DNA of 64,000 nt from Clostridiales bacterium (GCA_013619125.1 JABXKS010000125.1:1-64000); one strand, 5' to 3'; positions 38,045 to 46,733 are shown, counted from the first letter of the stretch. Notes: generated by a model from the sequence alone, not told the origin. Numbers and translations are program-made.

Positions 38045-38977
38045 TTAAAACATCTTCCGTTTTGATAACATAATATAAACAAATATAGCCAAAAACAAGG
38101 ACATGACTAAGATCATCCACGGCGCATTGGCGTCCAGCATCCAAGGAAGAGGCACATTCATTCCGAAAAATGAGTAAATCATCGTCGGAACTGACAATAC
38201 GATGGTGATTGACGTCAGGGTCTTCATCACCATGTTTAGATTGTTGGAAATAACCGATGCAAAGGCATCCATCATCCCCGAAAGGATATTGCTGTAAATT
38301 GTCGCCATCTCAATGGCCTGTTTGTTCTCAATGATGACGTCCTCGAGAAGATCTTCGTCTTCTGGATAAAAACGAATCGCATTCATCTTCAAGAGCTTCT
38401 CCAAAACGACTTCATTGCCTTTTAACGATGTCGAAAAATACACCAAGGATTTTTCAAGATCCAAAAGTTGAATCAATTCCGAGTTTTTCATGGAACGATG
38501 AAGCTTATTTTCTGTTTCACTGGATTTCTTGTCAATCTTCTTCAGATAATACAAATATCTCGCCGATACGCGGTACAGCATCTGCAAAATAAATCGATTG
38601 CGCTTGAATGTGAAAAAATTCTTCACCCGGCCTTCAATAAACATCTGAATGGCCGATGTTTCTCGCAAACTCACCGTGATTACATCTTTTCCTTTTAGAA
38701 TGATGCCCAGGGGAATCGTATCATAGATCATTCCTGTTTCGTCCTCATCTTCATAGGGAACATCGACGAGAATAAATACCACTTCGTCTTCCACTTCAAT
38801 ACGAGAACTTTCTTCATCATCCAACGGCGCTCTAAGAAAATCAAAATCAGCGCCTGTAAATTGGTGAACCAATTGGAGTTCTTTCATTGTGGGATTCGTA
38901 ATGTTGATCCACACTTTCTCCTCATAGGTTTCCAATTCAAGCAATTGACCTTCTACTGTTTTGTAAAAGTTTACCAT
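38045..38977 (-). CDS. CorA-family divalent cation transporter
   Basis: 310 aa from the ATG at 38977 (GAGGTG, 6 nt); an in-frame upstream codon at 39022 is less likely. The soluble N-terminal domain and long stalk helices are followed by two C-terminal membrane helices with the signature loop FFGMNVPLPW between them. CorA proteins are pentameric Mg2+ channels (also Co2+, Ni2+). The C-terminal tail KRKMF is typical. A roughly 170-nt G+C-richer leader precedes it and may be regulatory. Confidence 0.93.
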   Translation of the reverse strand: MVNFYKTVEGQLLELETYEEKVWINITNPTMKELQLVHQFTGADFDFLRAPLDDEESSRIEVEDEVVFILVDVPYEDEDETGMIYDTIPLGIILKGKDVITVSLRETSAIQMFIEGRVKNFFTFKRNRFILQMLYRVSARYLYYLKKIDKKSSETENKLHRSMKNSELIQLLDLEKSLVYFSTSLKGNEVVLEKLLKMNAIRFYPEDEDLLEDVIIENKQAIEMATIYSNILSGMMDAFASVISNNLNMVMKTLTSITIVLSVPTMIYSFFGMNVPLPWMLDANAPWMILVMSLFLAIFVYIMLSKRKMF

Positions 38978-38989
38978 TGTTTTCACCTC

Positions 38990-39140
38990 GCTATTCAATT
39001 CCAACCCTAAGCTGAAATTCACGAAGCATGTCGTTCATCCACAGCAATCATTGGGCGGTTGTTAAGTTATTCTTCCGGGCTAAACTCGGTCCCTCGTCCA
39101 TGGACTTATGACACTCCTTTCAATAGTTACTTAGCTCCCT
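38990..39140 (-). promoter_or_regulatory. Possible structured leader of the CorA-type gene
   Basis: About 150 nt between CorA and the divergent recX gene contain G+C-rich segments (TCCATGGACGAGGGACC, AACCGCCCAATG on the minus strand) unlike the AT-rich gaps elsewhere, with a hairpin possible near 39005-39040 (GCTG/CAGC closing ACGA/TCGT). It does not match the M-box, ykoY or other riboswitch consensus I know. Confidence 0.3.
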
Positions 39141-39208
39141 TCTATGTTATGGGATTTGAAGGATTTTTGCAAGGTTTTTGATATACTAGAGTCGGGGAGG
39201 ACAAACTG

Positions 39209-39691
39209 ATGGAAGAAATTAAAGCATGCATGCAGACCGCGCTTCGATCTTTAACTCGAAAGATGAGCAGCGAGAAGGAAATGCTCGAAAAACTGCAAAA
39301 ATGGAAGTACTCGACAGAGTCGATCGACGCCGTCATGAGCGATCTAAAACGGCTTCGTTACCTCGATGATAACAGGCTGATTGACGCCCTTTGCGAAGAA
39401 TACTTCACCTTTAAAAAATATGGCCCCATCCGAGTCAAGCAAACACTCTTCAAAAAGAAGTTCGCCGCTTCGCTGATTGAAGAAACTTTGCTTCTTTATG
39501 AAGATCCCAAAAGGGATCTGCACCACGCCCTTTATTGGGGTGAAAAAAAGATGCAGCGTCTTGCTCAAAAGGAGCGTCCAGCCCAGGTAAGAAGCCTGCA
39601 ACAGCATCTGTACACGAAAGGGTTTCGGCTCGATACGATTCGCCAAGTGGCTCAGAAATTAATTTTCAACAAACAGCAAGATTTTGAATAA
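39209..39691 (+). CDS. recX: RecX-family regulatory protein
   Basis: 160 aa, all-helical three-helix repeats typical of RecX: ALRSLTRKMSSEKEMLEKLQKWKYS, LRYLDDNRLIDALCEEYFTFKKYGPIRVKQTLFKKK, and LQQHLYTKGFRLDTIRQV. RecX binds RecA filaments and limits recombinase activity. The ribosome site GGGGAGG is well placed. Single gene, divergent from corA; converges on csoR with a shared terminator. Confidence 0.9.
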   Translation: MEEIKACMQTALRSLTRKMSSEKEMLEKLQKWKYSTESIDAVMSDLKRLRYLDDNRLIDALCEEYFTFKKYGPIRVKQTLFKKKFAASLIEETLLLYEDPKRDLHHALYWGEKKMQRLAQKERPAQVRSLQQHLYTKGFRLDTIRQVAQKLIFNKQQDFE

Positions 39692-39694
39692 AAA

Positions 39695-39714
39695 AGCGCG
39701 GGTTTCCCCGCGCT
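39695..39714. terminator. Shared recX / csoR terminator
   Basis: 8-bp stem AGCGCGGG/CCCGCGCT with a 4-nt loop, T run on the minus strand. It sits between the convergent recX and csoR stops. Confidence 0.85.
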
Positions 39715-39996
39715 CTATCTTGCTCTTTTGAAGAGTTGCAAAACCTCTTCAATTTTTTCTTCCGCCTGGTCGTTATTCAAAATCGCATCCTTGACGCAAT
39801 GATGAATATGCTGATCCAAAATCTCGAGATCCGCCTTCTTCAACAAGGCATGCACCGCTAAAATTTGATTCGAAATATCCACGCAATATCGTCCGTCCTC
39901 GAGCATCCGAATGATCCCGTCCAATTGGCCGCGCGCCGTCTTCAACATCTGCATCGCCCGCTTTCTTTCCTCATTCATTTCTATGGTGGCATCCAT
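39715..39996 (-). CDS. csoR: Copper-sensing repressor CsoR
   Basis: 93 aa four-helix-bundle regulator. The Cu(I) ligands of true CsoR are present: Cys in GRYCVDIS, His and Cys in QHIHHCV, which separates it from persulfide-sensing CstR that lacks the His. It binds GC-rich palindromes and releases DNA on copper binding. Last gene of copA-copZ-csoR; it overlaps the stop of copZ by one base. An operator candidate lies at the copA promoter. Confidence 0.93.
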   Translation of the reverse strand: MDATIEMNEERKRAMQMLKTARGQLDGIIRMLEDGRYCVDISNQILAVHALLKKADLEILDQHIHHCVKDAILNNDQAEEKIEEVLQLFKRAR

Positions 39997-40208
39997 TACT
40001 CGACTTCCACTTCTACCACGTCATAACCTGCTTCATAAATCGCCTCTTTGATCGTTTCTTCTGCTAATTCTGTTCCCGTTACATCAACCGCTTTGGAATC
40101 CAATCGGATCTGCACATTCTCGACCCCATCCACTCCAAACAACGCGTTCGATACCGCCATCACACAATGCTGGCAACTCATGCCTTCTACTTTCAACTTC
40201 ATCTTCAT
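39996..40208 (-). CDS. copZ: Copper chaperone CopZ
   Basis: 70 aa single heavy-metal-associated domain with the Cu(I) site EGMSCQHC and the usual beta-alpha-beta pattern (VENVQIRLDSKAVDV; IKEAIYEAGYDV). It delivers Cu(I) to the CopA ATPase encoded 14 bp upstream. Same operon as csoR. Confidence 0.95.
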   Translation of the reverse strand: MKMKLKVEGMSCQHCVMAVSNALFGVDGVENVQIRLDSKAVDVTGTELAEETIKEAIYEAGYDVVEVEVE

Positions 40209-40222
40209 TTTTTTCTCTCCTC

Positions 40223-42610
40223 TTATTTGATTTTCATCGCCTTCAAACGAAGGGAATTACTTACAACCGAAACACTCGACAAGGCCATCGCCGCCCCTGC
40301 CAGCATGGGATTCAAGAACCCCAACGCCGCCAGCGGAATGCCCGCCGTATTATAAAAGAATGCCCAGAACAAATTCTGGCGAATTACTTTCATCGTTGTA
40401 TTGCTCAATTTGATCGCCAATGGGATATTTCGCAAATCGCCGCGCATCAACGTAATATCTGACGCCTCCATGGCGATATCCGTGCCCGTGCCCATAGCAA
40501 AGCCCAAATCTGCTTGCGCCAAAGCCGGCGCATCATTGATGCCGTCACCGACCATGCCAACGATCTTGCCTTGCGCCTGATATCGTTCGACCGCTTCTGC
40601 TTTATGATCCGGCAATACCTCGGCAATCACTTCTGTAATTCCCAATTGAGCGGCAATGGCCTTCGCTGTGCGTTCATTGTCCCCCGTCAGCATCACCACT
40701 TCAATGCCCATTTGCTGCAATTCGCGCACCGCTTCCGAAGAGGTTTCCTTCAAGGTGTCCGCAACGGCAATCCAGCCTGCAAGCTTTCGTTCCACCGCGA
40801 CGATCATCACTGTCTTGCCTTGGCTTTCCAGCGCCTCAATACTCCCCGCTTCCTCTGTTAAATCAACATCTAATTCCGCCATCCACTTCGGCTTGCCGAT
40901 TTCAACAATCGATCCCGCCAGGTTTGCCGAACCCGGTAGGGTTGCTGAAACGCCCTTGCCGGGCACCGCCATAAATTTTTCAACCGGCATCATCTCTACA
41001 CCAGCTTCTTTGGCTCGGTCGACCAAGGCACGCGCCAAGGGATGCTCCGATGGATCTTCTACACTACCAACCATTTGAAAGAAGGCTTCTTCCGTGCCCG
41101 CTTTCACACCAAACTCCGTAACGACCGGCTTGCCATGGGTCAAGGTACCCGTTTTATCGACAATGATCGTCTGAATTTTTTGTGCGCGTTCCAGATGTTC
41201 CCCGCCGCGAATCAAAATGCCATTCTCCGCACCACGTCCCGTTCCCACCATAATGGCGGTCGGCGTCGCAAGCCCTAAAGAACAAGGACATGCAATGACC
41301 AATACGGCAACAGCCCGCAAGATCGCAGTCTCCATTCCGTACCCCAAGGCAAGGTGTGCCGCAAAAGCGACCAACGCAATGCCAATGACAATCGGTACGA
41401 AAACGCCCGATACTTGATCCGCTAATCGTTGAACCGGCGCCTTCGTTCCTTGCGCCTCCTCCACCATACGGATAATTTGTGCCAAGGCAGTTTCTTTTCC
41501 AATTCGTGTCGCCTTTATTTCAATCGATCCGTTCGCATTCACCGTTGCACCAAAGACCAAATCATCCACCGTTTTGTCCACCGGCAAACTCTCTCCAGTC
41601 AGCATGGATTCGTCAATGGCTGTCTGCCCCGATATCACCATACCGTCGACAGGGATTTTTTCTCCTGGACGCACTAAAATTTCATCATGAATTTCCACTT
41701 CATCCAAAGGCAATTCCACCCATACGCCCTCACGACGTACTCTTGCAGTCTTAGCCTGAAGCTTCATCAGTTTTTTGATCGCTTCCCCGGTTCTACCTTT
41801 CGCTCGCTCTTCTAACATTTTCCCCATTAGAATCAGGGTCAGAAGCACGGCGGACGTTTCAAAATATAAATGACTATGCCCTGAAAGGACCAAGTAAATG
41901 CTGTAAAAATAAGCTGCGCTGGTACCCATGGCTACCAAAACATCCATGTTCGCTCCACCGCCGCGCAGACTATGATAGGCGCCCTTGTAGAAAATCAAGC
42001 CGACTGTAAACTGAACCACAGAGGCCAGTGTCCATTGCAGATAGCCATTGGAAAGAATCGTCTTCATTCCCGCCATTTCGAAAAACATGGCTGCAAGTAG
42101 TGGCAAGGACAAAACCGCTGCAAATATAAAGGAGCGGCGCAAGGATTCTTCCCGAGATCGTTTATTTGTTTCTTCTTCCGGTTTCGCTTCCGATAGATCA
42201 ACCGGTGTGTACCCCGTTTTTTCCACAAGCTTCATCATCTCTGCCGCCGTTGTCGATTCCGCGTCAAATAGTATGGTTGCCTTATTCGCCAGCAGATTCA
42301 CATTGGCGATATAAATACCGTCTTGTTTGTTCAATACGCGTTCCACGCGAGCCGAACAAGCCGCACACGTCATGCCGTCAACACCAATGGTCACTTGATT
42401 CACACTGGGGGTGTACCCGGATTTTTCAATCGCCGACAAAAGGTTCGATACACTCGCCTGATCTGGATCGAATTGAACGGTTGCAATCTCCGATAATCCG
42501 TTAACCATAGCACTTGTAACACCCTCAAGTTTCGTTAATGCTTTTTCGACCCTTTGCGCACATGCCGCACAGGTCATATCTTTCACCCGAATCCGTATGG
42601 TTCGTTCCAT
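40223..42610 (-). CDS. copA: Copper-exporting P1B-type ATPase CopA
   Basis: 795 aa. Two N-terminal metal-binding domains, each with MTCAAC (Cys14/Cys17 and about 83/86), then eight membrane helices with the CPC metal site ([15 protein letters not shown]), the phosphorylation motif [14 protein letters not shown] (HP motif of the nucleotide domain), TGDN and [10 protein letters not shown]. The actuator motif TGES is present in MLTGESLPV. Exports Cu(I) from the cytoplasm. First gene of the copA-copZ-csoR operon, behind a strong promoter and a CsoR-type operator. Confidence 0.97.
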   Translation of the reverse strand: MERTIRIRVKDMTCAACAQRVEKALTKLEGVTSAMVNGLSEIATVQFDPDQASVSNLLSAIEKSGYTPSVNQVTIGVDGMTCAACSARVERVLNKQDGIYIANVNLLANKATILFDAESTTAAEMMKLVEKTGYTPVDLSEAKPEEETNKRSREESLRRSFIFAAVLSLPLLAAMFFEMAGMKTILSNGYLQWTLASVVQFTVGLIFYKGAYHSLRGGGANMDVLVAMGTSAAYFYSIYLVLSGHSHLYFETSAVLLTLILMGKMLEERAKGRTGEAIKKLMKLQAKTARVRREGVWVELPLDEVEIHDEILVRPGEKIPVDGMVISGQTAIDESMLTGESLPVDKTVDDLVFGATVNANGSIEIKATRIGKETALAQIIRMVEEAQGTKAPVQRLADQVSGVFVPIVIGIALVAFAAHLALGYGMETAILRAVAVLVIACPCSLGLATPTAIMVGTGRGAENGILIRGGEHLERAQKIQTIIVDKTGTLTHGKPVVTEFGVKAGTEEAFFQMVGSVEDPSEHPLARALVDRAKEAGVEMMPVEKFMAVPGKGVSATLPGSANLAGSIVEIGKPKWMAELDVDLTEEAGSIEALESQGKTVMIVAVERKLAGWIAVADTLKETSSEAVRELQQMGIEVVMLTGDNERTAKAIAAQLGITEVIAEVLPDHKAEAVERYQAQGKIVGMVGDGINDAPALAQADLGFAMGTGTDIAMEASDITLMRGDLRNIPLAIKLSNTTMKVIRQNLFWAFFYNTAGIPLAALGFLNPMLAGAAMALSSVSVVSNSLRLKAMKIK

Positions 42611-42624
42611 TTTCTCGCCTCCTC

Positions 42625-42647
42625 ACCCCTCCCTAGGGGGGGTGGGT
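42625..42647 (-). promoter_or_regulatory. CsoR-type operator of the copper operon
   Basis: GC-rich interrupted palindrome centred on CCCTAGGGG in an otherwise AT-rich gap, just downstream of the promoter and 15 bp before copA. CsoR operators are of this C-run/TA/G-run form. Confidence 0.75.
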
Positions 42648-42650
42648 CAA

Positions 42651-42679
42651 GAATACCATCCTCTTGCCTTTTTGTCAAA
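42651..42679 (-). promoter_or_regulatory. Promoter of copA-copZ-csoR
   Basis: Minus strand TTGACA (42679-42674), 17 bp, TATTCT (42656-42651). The operator covers the predicted transcription start. Confidence 0.75.
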
Positions 42680-42683
42680 CGTC

Positions 42684-42713
42684 AAAAAAGGATTCTCCGA
42701 AGAGAACCCTTTG
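42684..42713 (-). terminator. Terminator of the secreted-protein gene
   Basis: Stem with GGATTCTC/GAGAACCC pairing (one mismatch) and a seven-T tail on the minus strand. Confidence 0.75.
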
Positions 42714-42742
42714 CTAATACTTAACTTTTGTGATTGAATCCA

Positions 42743-44392
42743 CTATTGAATGGTTTTTCTGTGAACCACCTTCGTCATGGCATTCACTTGCTCCACCACA
42801 AAGAGATCGATCGTAACGGTTACATTTCCTTCTTCGTCGACTTGCAGGTGAATCTCAATGGTTGCATCGTCTTGACACGGCATTTCATCAATCGCCGCGC
42901 TCAGTAGCAATCCAAACGGAATCGCAATCTCTTGTCCTTGATAGCTGAGCATCAAATTTCTTACTCCCGATCCTGCCTTCGCCAGCAAATCATTATATGG
43001 AATTTGCAGTCGAACATCATTGGTTTTCGCTTTCAACGGCGCGCGATAGTCAACAATCCCCGTTTCTTCTTCCACTTGCTTCAATAATCCAAATCCCTTG
43101 TCTGTAAACCGCGCGAGAGTTCGACCACCAAAAGTTCTTTCGGCAATGACAGAGTGCATACCGTCAGATCCCGCAGTTTTTTTCTCCCAGTTCATTTGAA
43201 TAATCTCTAGTTGCCAAGGATTCTCCATAATAAACTTAAATTGCGCTTCAGTACCTTCTTTTTGCTCAATAAATCGCTTCTGCACATAAAGTGTCGATCC
43301 TTTGGGACCCGGTGCAATGCCCTCGGTAAAATAATTAGTTTCGAGTTGATCAATTAGCTCACCTTCATATGTGTATCGCTGAATGAATGTTTTCCCTGGT
43401 TCTACGACCTCTCTTTTTAGTGATTCAGGACTAAATTTATGAAATAGCACGACAATATTGTCTTCTGTTGTATACATGTCTCGAACCCTCAAGTTTTGCG
43501 GTTCATCACCAAATCCATCCGCCTTCACTTCGAATTTAAATCCTTCGGAAATGCTTTGTTCCGGTAAAAGGCCGACTCCATGATCGCTTGGTGGAACCAT
43601 GAAATTCGGTTCTGTCGGAATGGTTAATTGCTCAATATATAACCGACCCTGCATATCTGGTTCAAAAGACACTTTTTGAAATCTATTGGACATATCTTCG
43701 CCAAACACAATCATGCTTTTTCCGTCCGCAGAAAAATCAAAAGCAATCGGTTCAATGTCGCCAAAGGGAAGAACGCGATCAAAGTTAAGCATCCGCAAGC
43801 CAGAATCGGGCGTTCGCAGGTCAAATGCGGGCATCTGCAGGTCAAATACTTCTGGAATTATAGCAAAATGAAATCCAATATTCACAAAATAGGGAACTCC
43901 AATATAAGCAATTTGATTTCCAAAAAATTCAAAATTATACTGAGGCGCTTCAGGTCCGCTAATCGCGACGACACTCCCCGCCGCGTCTCTTAGACATGGA
44001 CCTACCACTTCAATCAGTTGATAACCTTTCCCCTGATCGACCTCAAAATCATAAACAAGCCCCCCTTGATCAAATTCGAGATTCATGCTTGTATCAATCC
44101 CTTGTCTCTTCACAACAATTGTATTATTTTCTAGCTGGGGCAATTTGCTCACTGTTCTTAAAAAAATGTCACCTCTATAATCCATCATCATTCTTATATA
44201 AACAGCATCTTCTTCTGGGTAATACGCCATCCCGTCAATATCTCTGATTTGCATGTTTTCTTCGGGCGTCATTTGATAGAAAACTTCTTGGTTTTCAGAT
44301 AGTTCTACATTGGGCGGATTTTGCCAATCAGCAAATCCCGTTTGCCCCAAGAGCATTAAGACAAGAACAATAATAATTCCCTTTTTTTTCAT
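42743..44392 (-). CDS. Secreted protein of unknown function
   Basis: 549 aa with a clear signal peptide (MKKKGIIIVLVLML...GFAD). No family recognised. The middle is beta-rich with recurring WxxS/ADG-type turns (AFDFSADGKSMIVFGED; LRVRDMYTTEDNIVVLF; RYTYEGELIDQLET), suggesting a beta-propeller-like body. The C-terminal ~115 residues (VRLQIPYNDLLAKAGSGVRNLMLSY and on) resemble the LP-x-x-x-L domains that often precede SLH modules in clostridial surface proteins, but no SLH follows. Residues near FDLQMPAFDLRTPDSG are encoded by an imperfect tandem repeat of about 21 bp. Ribosome site AGGAGG. Monocistronic. Confidence 0.75.
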   Translation of the reverse strand: MKKKGIIIVLVLMLLGQTGFADWQNPPNVELSENQEVFYQMTPEENMQIRDIDGMAYYPEEDAVYIRMMMDYRGDIFLRTVSKLPQLENNTIVVKRQGIDTSMNLEFDQGGLVYDFEVDQGKGYQLIEVVGPCLRDAAGSVVAISGPEAPQYNFEFFGNQIAYIGVPYFVNIGFHFAIIPEVFDLQMPAFDLRTPDSGLRMLNFDRVLPFGDIEPIAFDFSADGKSMIVFGEDMSNRFQKVSFEPDMQGRLYIEQLTIPTEPNFMVPPSDHGVGLLPEQSISEGFKFEVKADGFGDEPQNLRVRDMYTTEDNIVVLFHKFSPESLKREVVEPGKTFIQRYTYEGELIDQLETNYFTEGIAPGPKGSTLYVQKRFIEQKEGTEAQFKFIMENPWQLEIIQMNWEKKTAGSDGMHSVIAERTFGGRTLARFTDKGFGLLKQVEEETGIVDYRAPLKAKTNDVRLQIPYNDLLAKAGSGVRNLMLSYQGQEIAIPFGLLLSAAIDEMPCQDDATIEIHLQVDEEGNVTVTIDLFVVEQVNAMTKVVHRKTIQ

Positions 44393-44482
44393 TATTTACC
44401 TCCTCTTCTTTCGTTATGTTTATTTTATCTGAAAACGTCGCAAATCAGCCTTACGGTTTCTTACAATTTTAGGGCATACAAA

Positions 44483-44502
44483 AACCCGGCCTAAGCCGGG
44501 TT
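44483..44502 (-). terminator. Terminator of the HesB-like selenoprotein gene
   Basis: Perfect 8-bp stem AACCCGGC/GCCGGGTT, 4-nt loop, T5 on the minus strand. Confidence 0.9.
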
Positions 44503-44505
44503 CCC

Positions 44506-44811
44506 TTAACAGCTGCCGCCACCCGCTTGGTTCGCAGGCTCAACAACAAATCCTTTTCGAAGCCAACTATCGGAAAAATCTACGCGGAACTCGCCAAATT
44601 GATCCAACAACTCATTCGAAATAATAAATTTCACACTACCAGTCTCATCGACTTGGTCTTCATCCGTTTGCTCATCCAGAGCAATGCCAAAACGCGGGCC
44701 AGATCAGCCAAAGCCAGATACATAAAGGCGCAAGGTTTGATCCACTGCTTCCTTTTGCTCAACGAGTCGCTTTAACTCTTCCAAAGCCGATTCGGTTGCA
44801 TGTACTTTCAT
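44506..44811 (-). CDS. HesB-like protein, probable selenoprotein (in-frame TGA = Sec36)
   Basis: 101 codons read through one TGA (44706-44704). The rest of the frame is intact and aligns with the adjacent Cys paralog: LYVSGFG-U-SGPRFG here against LYVAGFGCSGPSFG there, so TGA replaces the conserved Cys. The C-terminus GGGSC matches GGSC in the paralog. A strong ribosome site (GGAGGTG, 4-5 nt) precedes the ATG, and a promoter with a palindromic operator and a clean terminator flank it, so it is not a relic. A weak hairpin with GG in its loop can be drawn just after the TGA, as expected for a bacterial SECIS, but is not decisive. HesB-like selenoproteins are a known family. Alternative: a one-base nonsense mutation. 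Confidence 0.78.
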
Positions 44812-44825
44812 TTTCTCACCTCCGT

Positions 44826-44842
44826 ATACCCCTAATAGGTAT
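44826..44842 (-). promoter_or_regulatory. Operator ATACCC-N5-AGGTAT at the HesB selenoprotein promoter
   Basis: Interrupted palindrome between the -10 and the ribosome site. The same motif occurs at 46762-46778 and 48929-48945. Form matches CsoR/CstR-family sites. Confidence 0.55.
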
Positions 44843-44846
44843 GCTA

Positions 44847-44875
44847 ATCTTATCAATTCAATTCGTCTTTGTCAA
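44847..44875 (-). promoter_or_regulatory. Promoter of the HesB selenoprotein gene
   Basis: Minus strand TTGACA (44875-44870), 17 bp, TAAGAT (44852-44847); the operator sits at the predicted transcription start. Confidence 0.7.
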
Positions 44876-44925
44876 CTGTTCTTCTCATTTTTTACCCATT
44901 CAAGCACAACCTTCAACAAAAAGAA

Positions 44926-44947
44926 AAGTCTCCCAACTGGGAGACTT
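44926..44947 (-). terminator. Terminator of the Cys-type HesB-like gene
   Basis: 10-bp arms AAGTCTCCCA/TGGGAGACTT with a minimal loop and T-rich tail on the minus strand. Confidence 0.82.
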
Positions 44948-44953
44948 CATTTC

Positions 44954-45280
44954 TTATACTGCGCAGCTGCCTCCACAAGAAGAGCATCCACTTTCCGGTT
45001 GAGTAGAAGGAGTCAGGATAAATCCTTTTCTCGCATCTTCATCCACATACTCCACGGTGAAATCACCATATTGCTCATGCAATTCGGTTTGCATAATAAA
45101 ATCAATTTCACTAGCGTTTGCTGCAAGATCGTCTTCTTTTTTATCGTCAAATGCTAGGCCAAAGCTGGGGCCACTACAACCAAATCCCGCGACATACAAG
45201 CGAACTGGTTTATCTGATTCCTTTGCTTCCAAGATCTTTTTCAGCGCGTCTGCTGCTGATTGTGTTAAATTAACATTCAT
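44954..45280 (-). CDS. HesB-like (A-type Fe-S/redox fold) protein, Cys paralog
   Basis: 108 aa. N-terminal helix with LTQSAADALKKILEA, the active-site-like loop YVAGFGCSGPSFGLAFDD and a Cys-rich tail GCSSCGGSC. HesB/IscA proteins carry Fe-S clusters on a CGC-type tail; here the tail pattern differs, so this belongs to the HesB-like side family whose role is unclear. It lies upstream of the Sec paralog, with its own promoter (45318-45346: TTGACA-N17-TACGAT) and terminator and without the ATACCC operator. Confidence 0.87.
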   Translation of the reverse strand: MNVNLTQSAADALKKILEAKESDKPVRLYVAGFGCSGPSFGLAFDDKKEDDLAANASEIDFIMQTELHEQYGDFTVEYVDEDARKGFILTPSTQPESGCSSCGGSCAV

Positions 45281-45317
45281 TTTAAATCCTCCATTCCTAG
45301 TAATTTACTCGGGATTA

Positions 45318-45346
45318 ATCGTATCATGATATTTTGTCTCTGTCAA
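45318..45346 (-). promoter_or_regulatory. Promoter of the Cys-type HesB-like gene
   Basis: Minus strand TTGACA (45346-45341), 17 bp, TACGAT (45323-45318). Confidence 0.65.
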
Positions 45347-45364
45347 ACTTTTTTCACTTGTCTT

Positions 45365-46009
45365 TCAATAGATTTCCACTTCAATTTCCTCGAGAATTTC
45401 AAAGACTCGATCGAGGGTGGTTACATTTTGCTCATAATCCATCGCCCCTGGAATCGCTCCGATAAATTCGCGATTCGGTCCCACATAAACTTTCGTCGGC
45501 GTCCCCGTTACGTTGAAAACCCACGCGGAATTATTCTCATCGAGCACCAAGTCGTGTTCATAGACAATCCCTTTGTCCGCATTGTCATCAATATACTTTT
45601 GCAAACTCTTTGCAGTATCGCCAATGCTAACCGAGATAATCACAGCATCCTCATACGCTGCATCAAGCTTTGCCAAGTCTGGCATCTCTTTGATGCAATA
45701 GCCGCAACTCGTTGCCCAATAATCCAAAATGACAACTTTCCCGGCATAATCGCTCATCCGAATTTCATTTCCCTCCGCATCTTCAAACACAAAGTCATCC
45801 AAATACTCAAGTACCGGTTCCTCTGGATTCGCCGCATCTTGAGTCGATTCCATTTCCGGTTGTGTTGCCGGTCCTTCCTCTACCGCCTCAGCGGGTTCGG
45901 TGATCTCCGGTGCAATCGGCTCCGCATTTCCATTCGCCGTTGGGCTGCAACCAGCAACCACGAGGACGAGAATCAATATTCCTCCAAAAAGGAGTTTCTT
46001 TTTCTTCAT
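45365..46009 (-). CDS. ResA/TlpA-like thioredoxin-fold lipoprotein
   Basis: 214 aa. Lipobox VVAGC with Cys21, a Glu/Pro/Ala-rich linker (about 22-65), then a thioredoxin fold of the AhpC-TSA/TlpA type with active site WATSCGYC (Cys102/Cys105), and the cis-Pro motif TGTPTKVYV. Such lipoproteins keep extracytoplasmic thiols reduced, using electrons from CcdA, which is encoded 10 bp upstream. Linker composition is common in Gram-positive lipoproteins. Its targets in this organism are unknown. Confidence 0.9.
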   Translation of the reverse strand: MKKKKLLFGGILILVLVVAGCSPTANGNAEPIAPEITEPAEAVEEGPATQPEMESTQDAANPEEPVLEYLDDFVFEDAEGNEIRMSDYAGKVVILDYWATSCGYCIKEMPDLAKLDAAYEDAVIISVSIGDTAKSLQKYIDDNADKGIVYEHDLVLDENNSAWVFNVTGTPTKVYVGPNREFIGAIPGAMDYEQNVTTLDRVFEILEEIEVEIY

Positions 46010-46019
46010 GGTTTCCCTC

Positions 46020-46733
46020 CTAATTCATCCATTCCACCAGCCACTGGCTGATGACAACCAATTTCCCTGTCATAATCAAGATCCCGAAGAGCACGAGAAC
46101 CGCTCCCCCGATCTTTCGAAGTACAAGCACGATGCGCTCGGAACGTGCAATCCAACGATCTGCGATGCCTATAAACCATGCCGTCAAGAAGAATGGAACC
46201 GCCATGCCCAAGGAATACACAAATAATAAATATGCACCCTGAGAAGCTGTCGCCTCGCCCCCGGCCGTGACTAAAATGGCACCCAATATAGGGCCAAAAC
46301 AAGGCGTCCAGCCCGCTGCGAATGCCATGCCCATCAAAACGGCTGAAAACCAACTTCTGATCTTCCGAGGCGCTCTCGCCTTTTTCTCCCGATTTAAAAT
46401 ATTGGGGCTGATCCAGCCCAGCATATACAATCCAAACACGACAATCAGTCCGCCGCTTATCAAATTAAACGCCAGCTGATATCGATTCATCAATCGCCCA
46501 ATCAGCGATGCAGACAACCCCAAGGCCATAAAGACCACGGTAAATCCAATGACGAAACCCAGTGTACGAATCATAATCTTCTTCCGAGACCGTGTTTCCA
46601 AATCCGTTGTTTCTGAAATATACATCAAGTACGCGGGAACCAATGGCAATAGACAGGGTGTTAAAAAGGAAGCTGCACCTGCCGCAAAGGCCACCCACAA
46701 TGTGATATCCAATGTTGGTCCTAAAATTTTCAT
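46020..46733 (-). CDS. ccdA: CcdA-type thiol-disulfide transporter
   Basis: 237 aa, six membrane helices. The paired redox Cys motifs of the DsbD/CcdA family are present: FLTPCLLPLVPAY near residue 25 and GWTPCFGPIL near residue 142. It passes electrons from cytoplasmic thioredoxin to the outside partner encoded next (ResA-like). The promoter region at about 46762 carries the ATACCC-N5-GGGTAA palindrome shared with the selenoprotein and glutaredoxin promoters. Confidence 0.93.
   Translation of the reverse strand: MKILGPTLDITLWVAFAAGAASFLTPCLLPLVPAYLMYISETTDLETRSRKKIMIRTLGFVIGFTVVFMALGLSASLIGRLMNRYQLAFNLISGGLIVVFGLYMLGWISPNILNREKKARAPRKIRSWFSAVLMGMAFAAGWTPCFGPILGAILVTAGGEATASQGAYLLFVYSLGMAVPFFLTAWFIGIADRWIARSERIVLVLRKIGGAVLVLFGILIMTGKLVVISQWLVEWMN

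Noticed and set aside
38990..39140. M-box (Mg2+) or ykoY (Mn2+) riboswitch before the CorA-type gene
   Set aside because: The conserved M-box and ykoY core strings are absent; kept only as an unassigned leader.
19970..44466. A 16-mer, TTACGGTTTCTTACAA, occurs at 19970 and 44451, with a 14/16 match at 22132
   Set aside because: Two identical 16-mers are expected about once by chance in 64 kb of AT-rich DNA, and the positions relative to genes are inconsistent.
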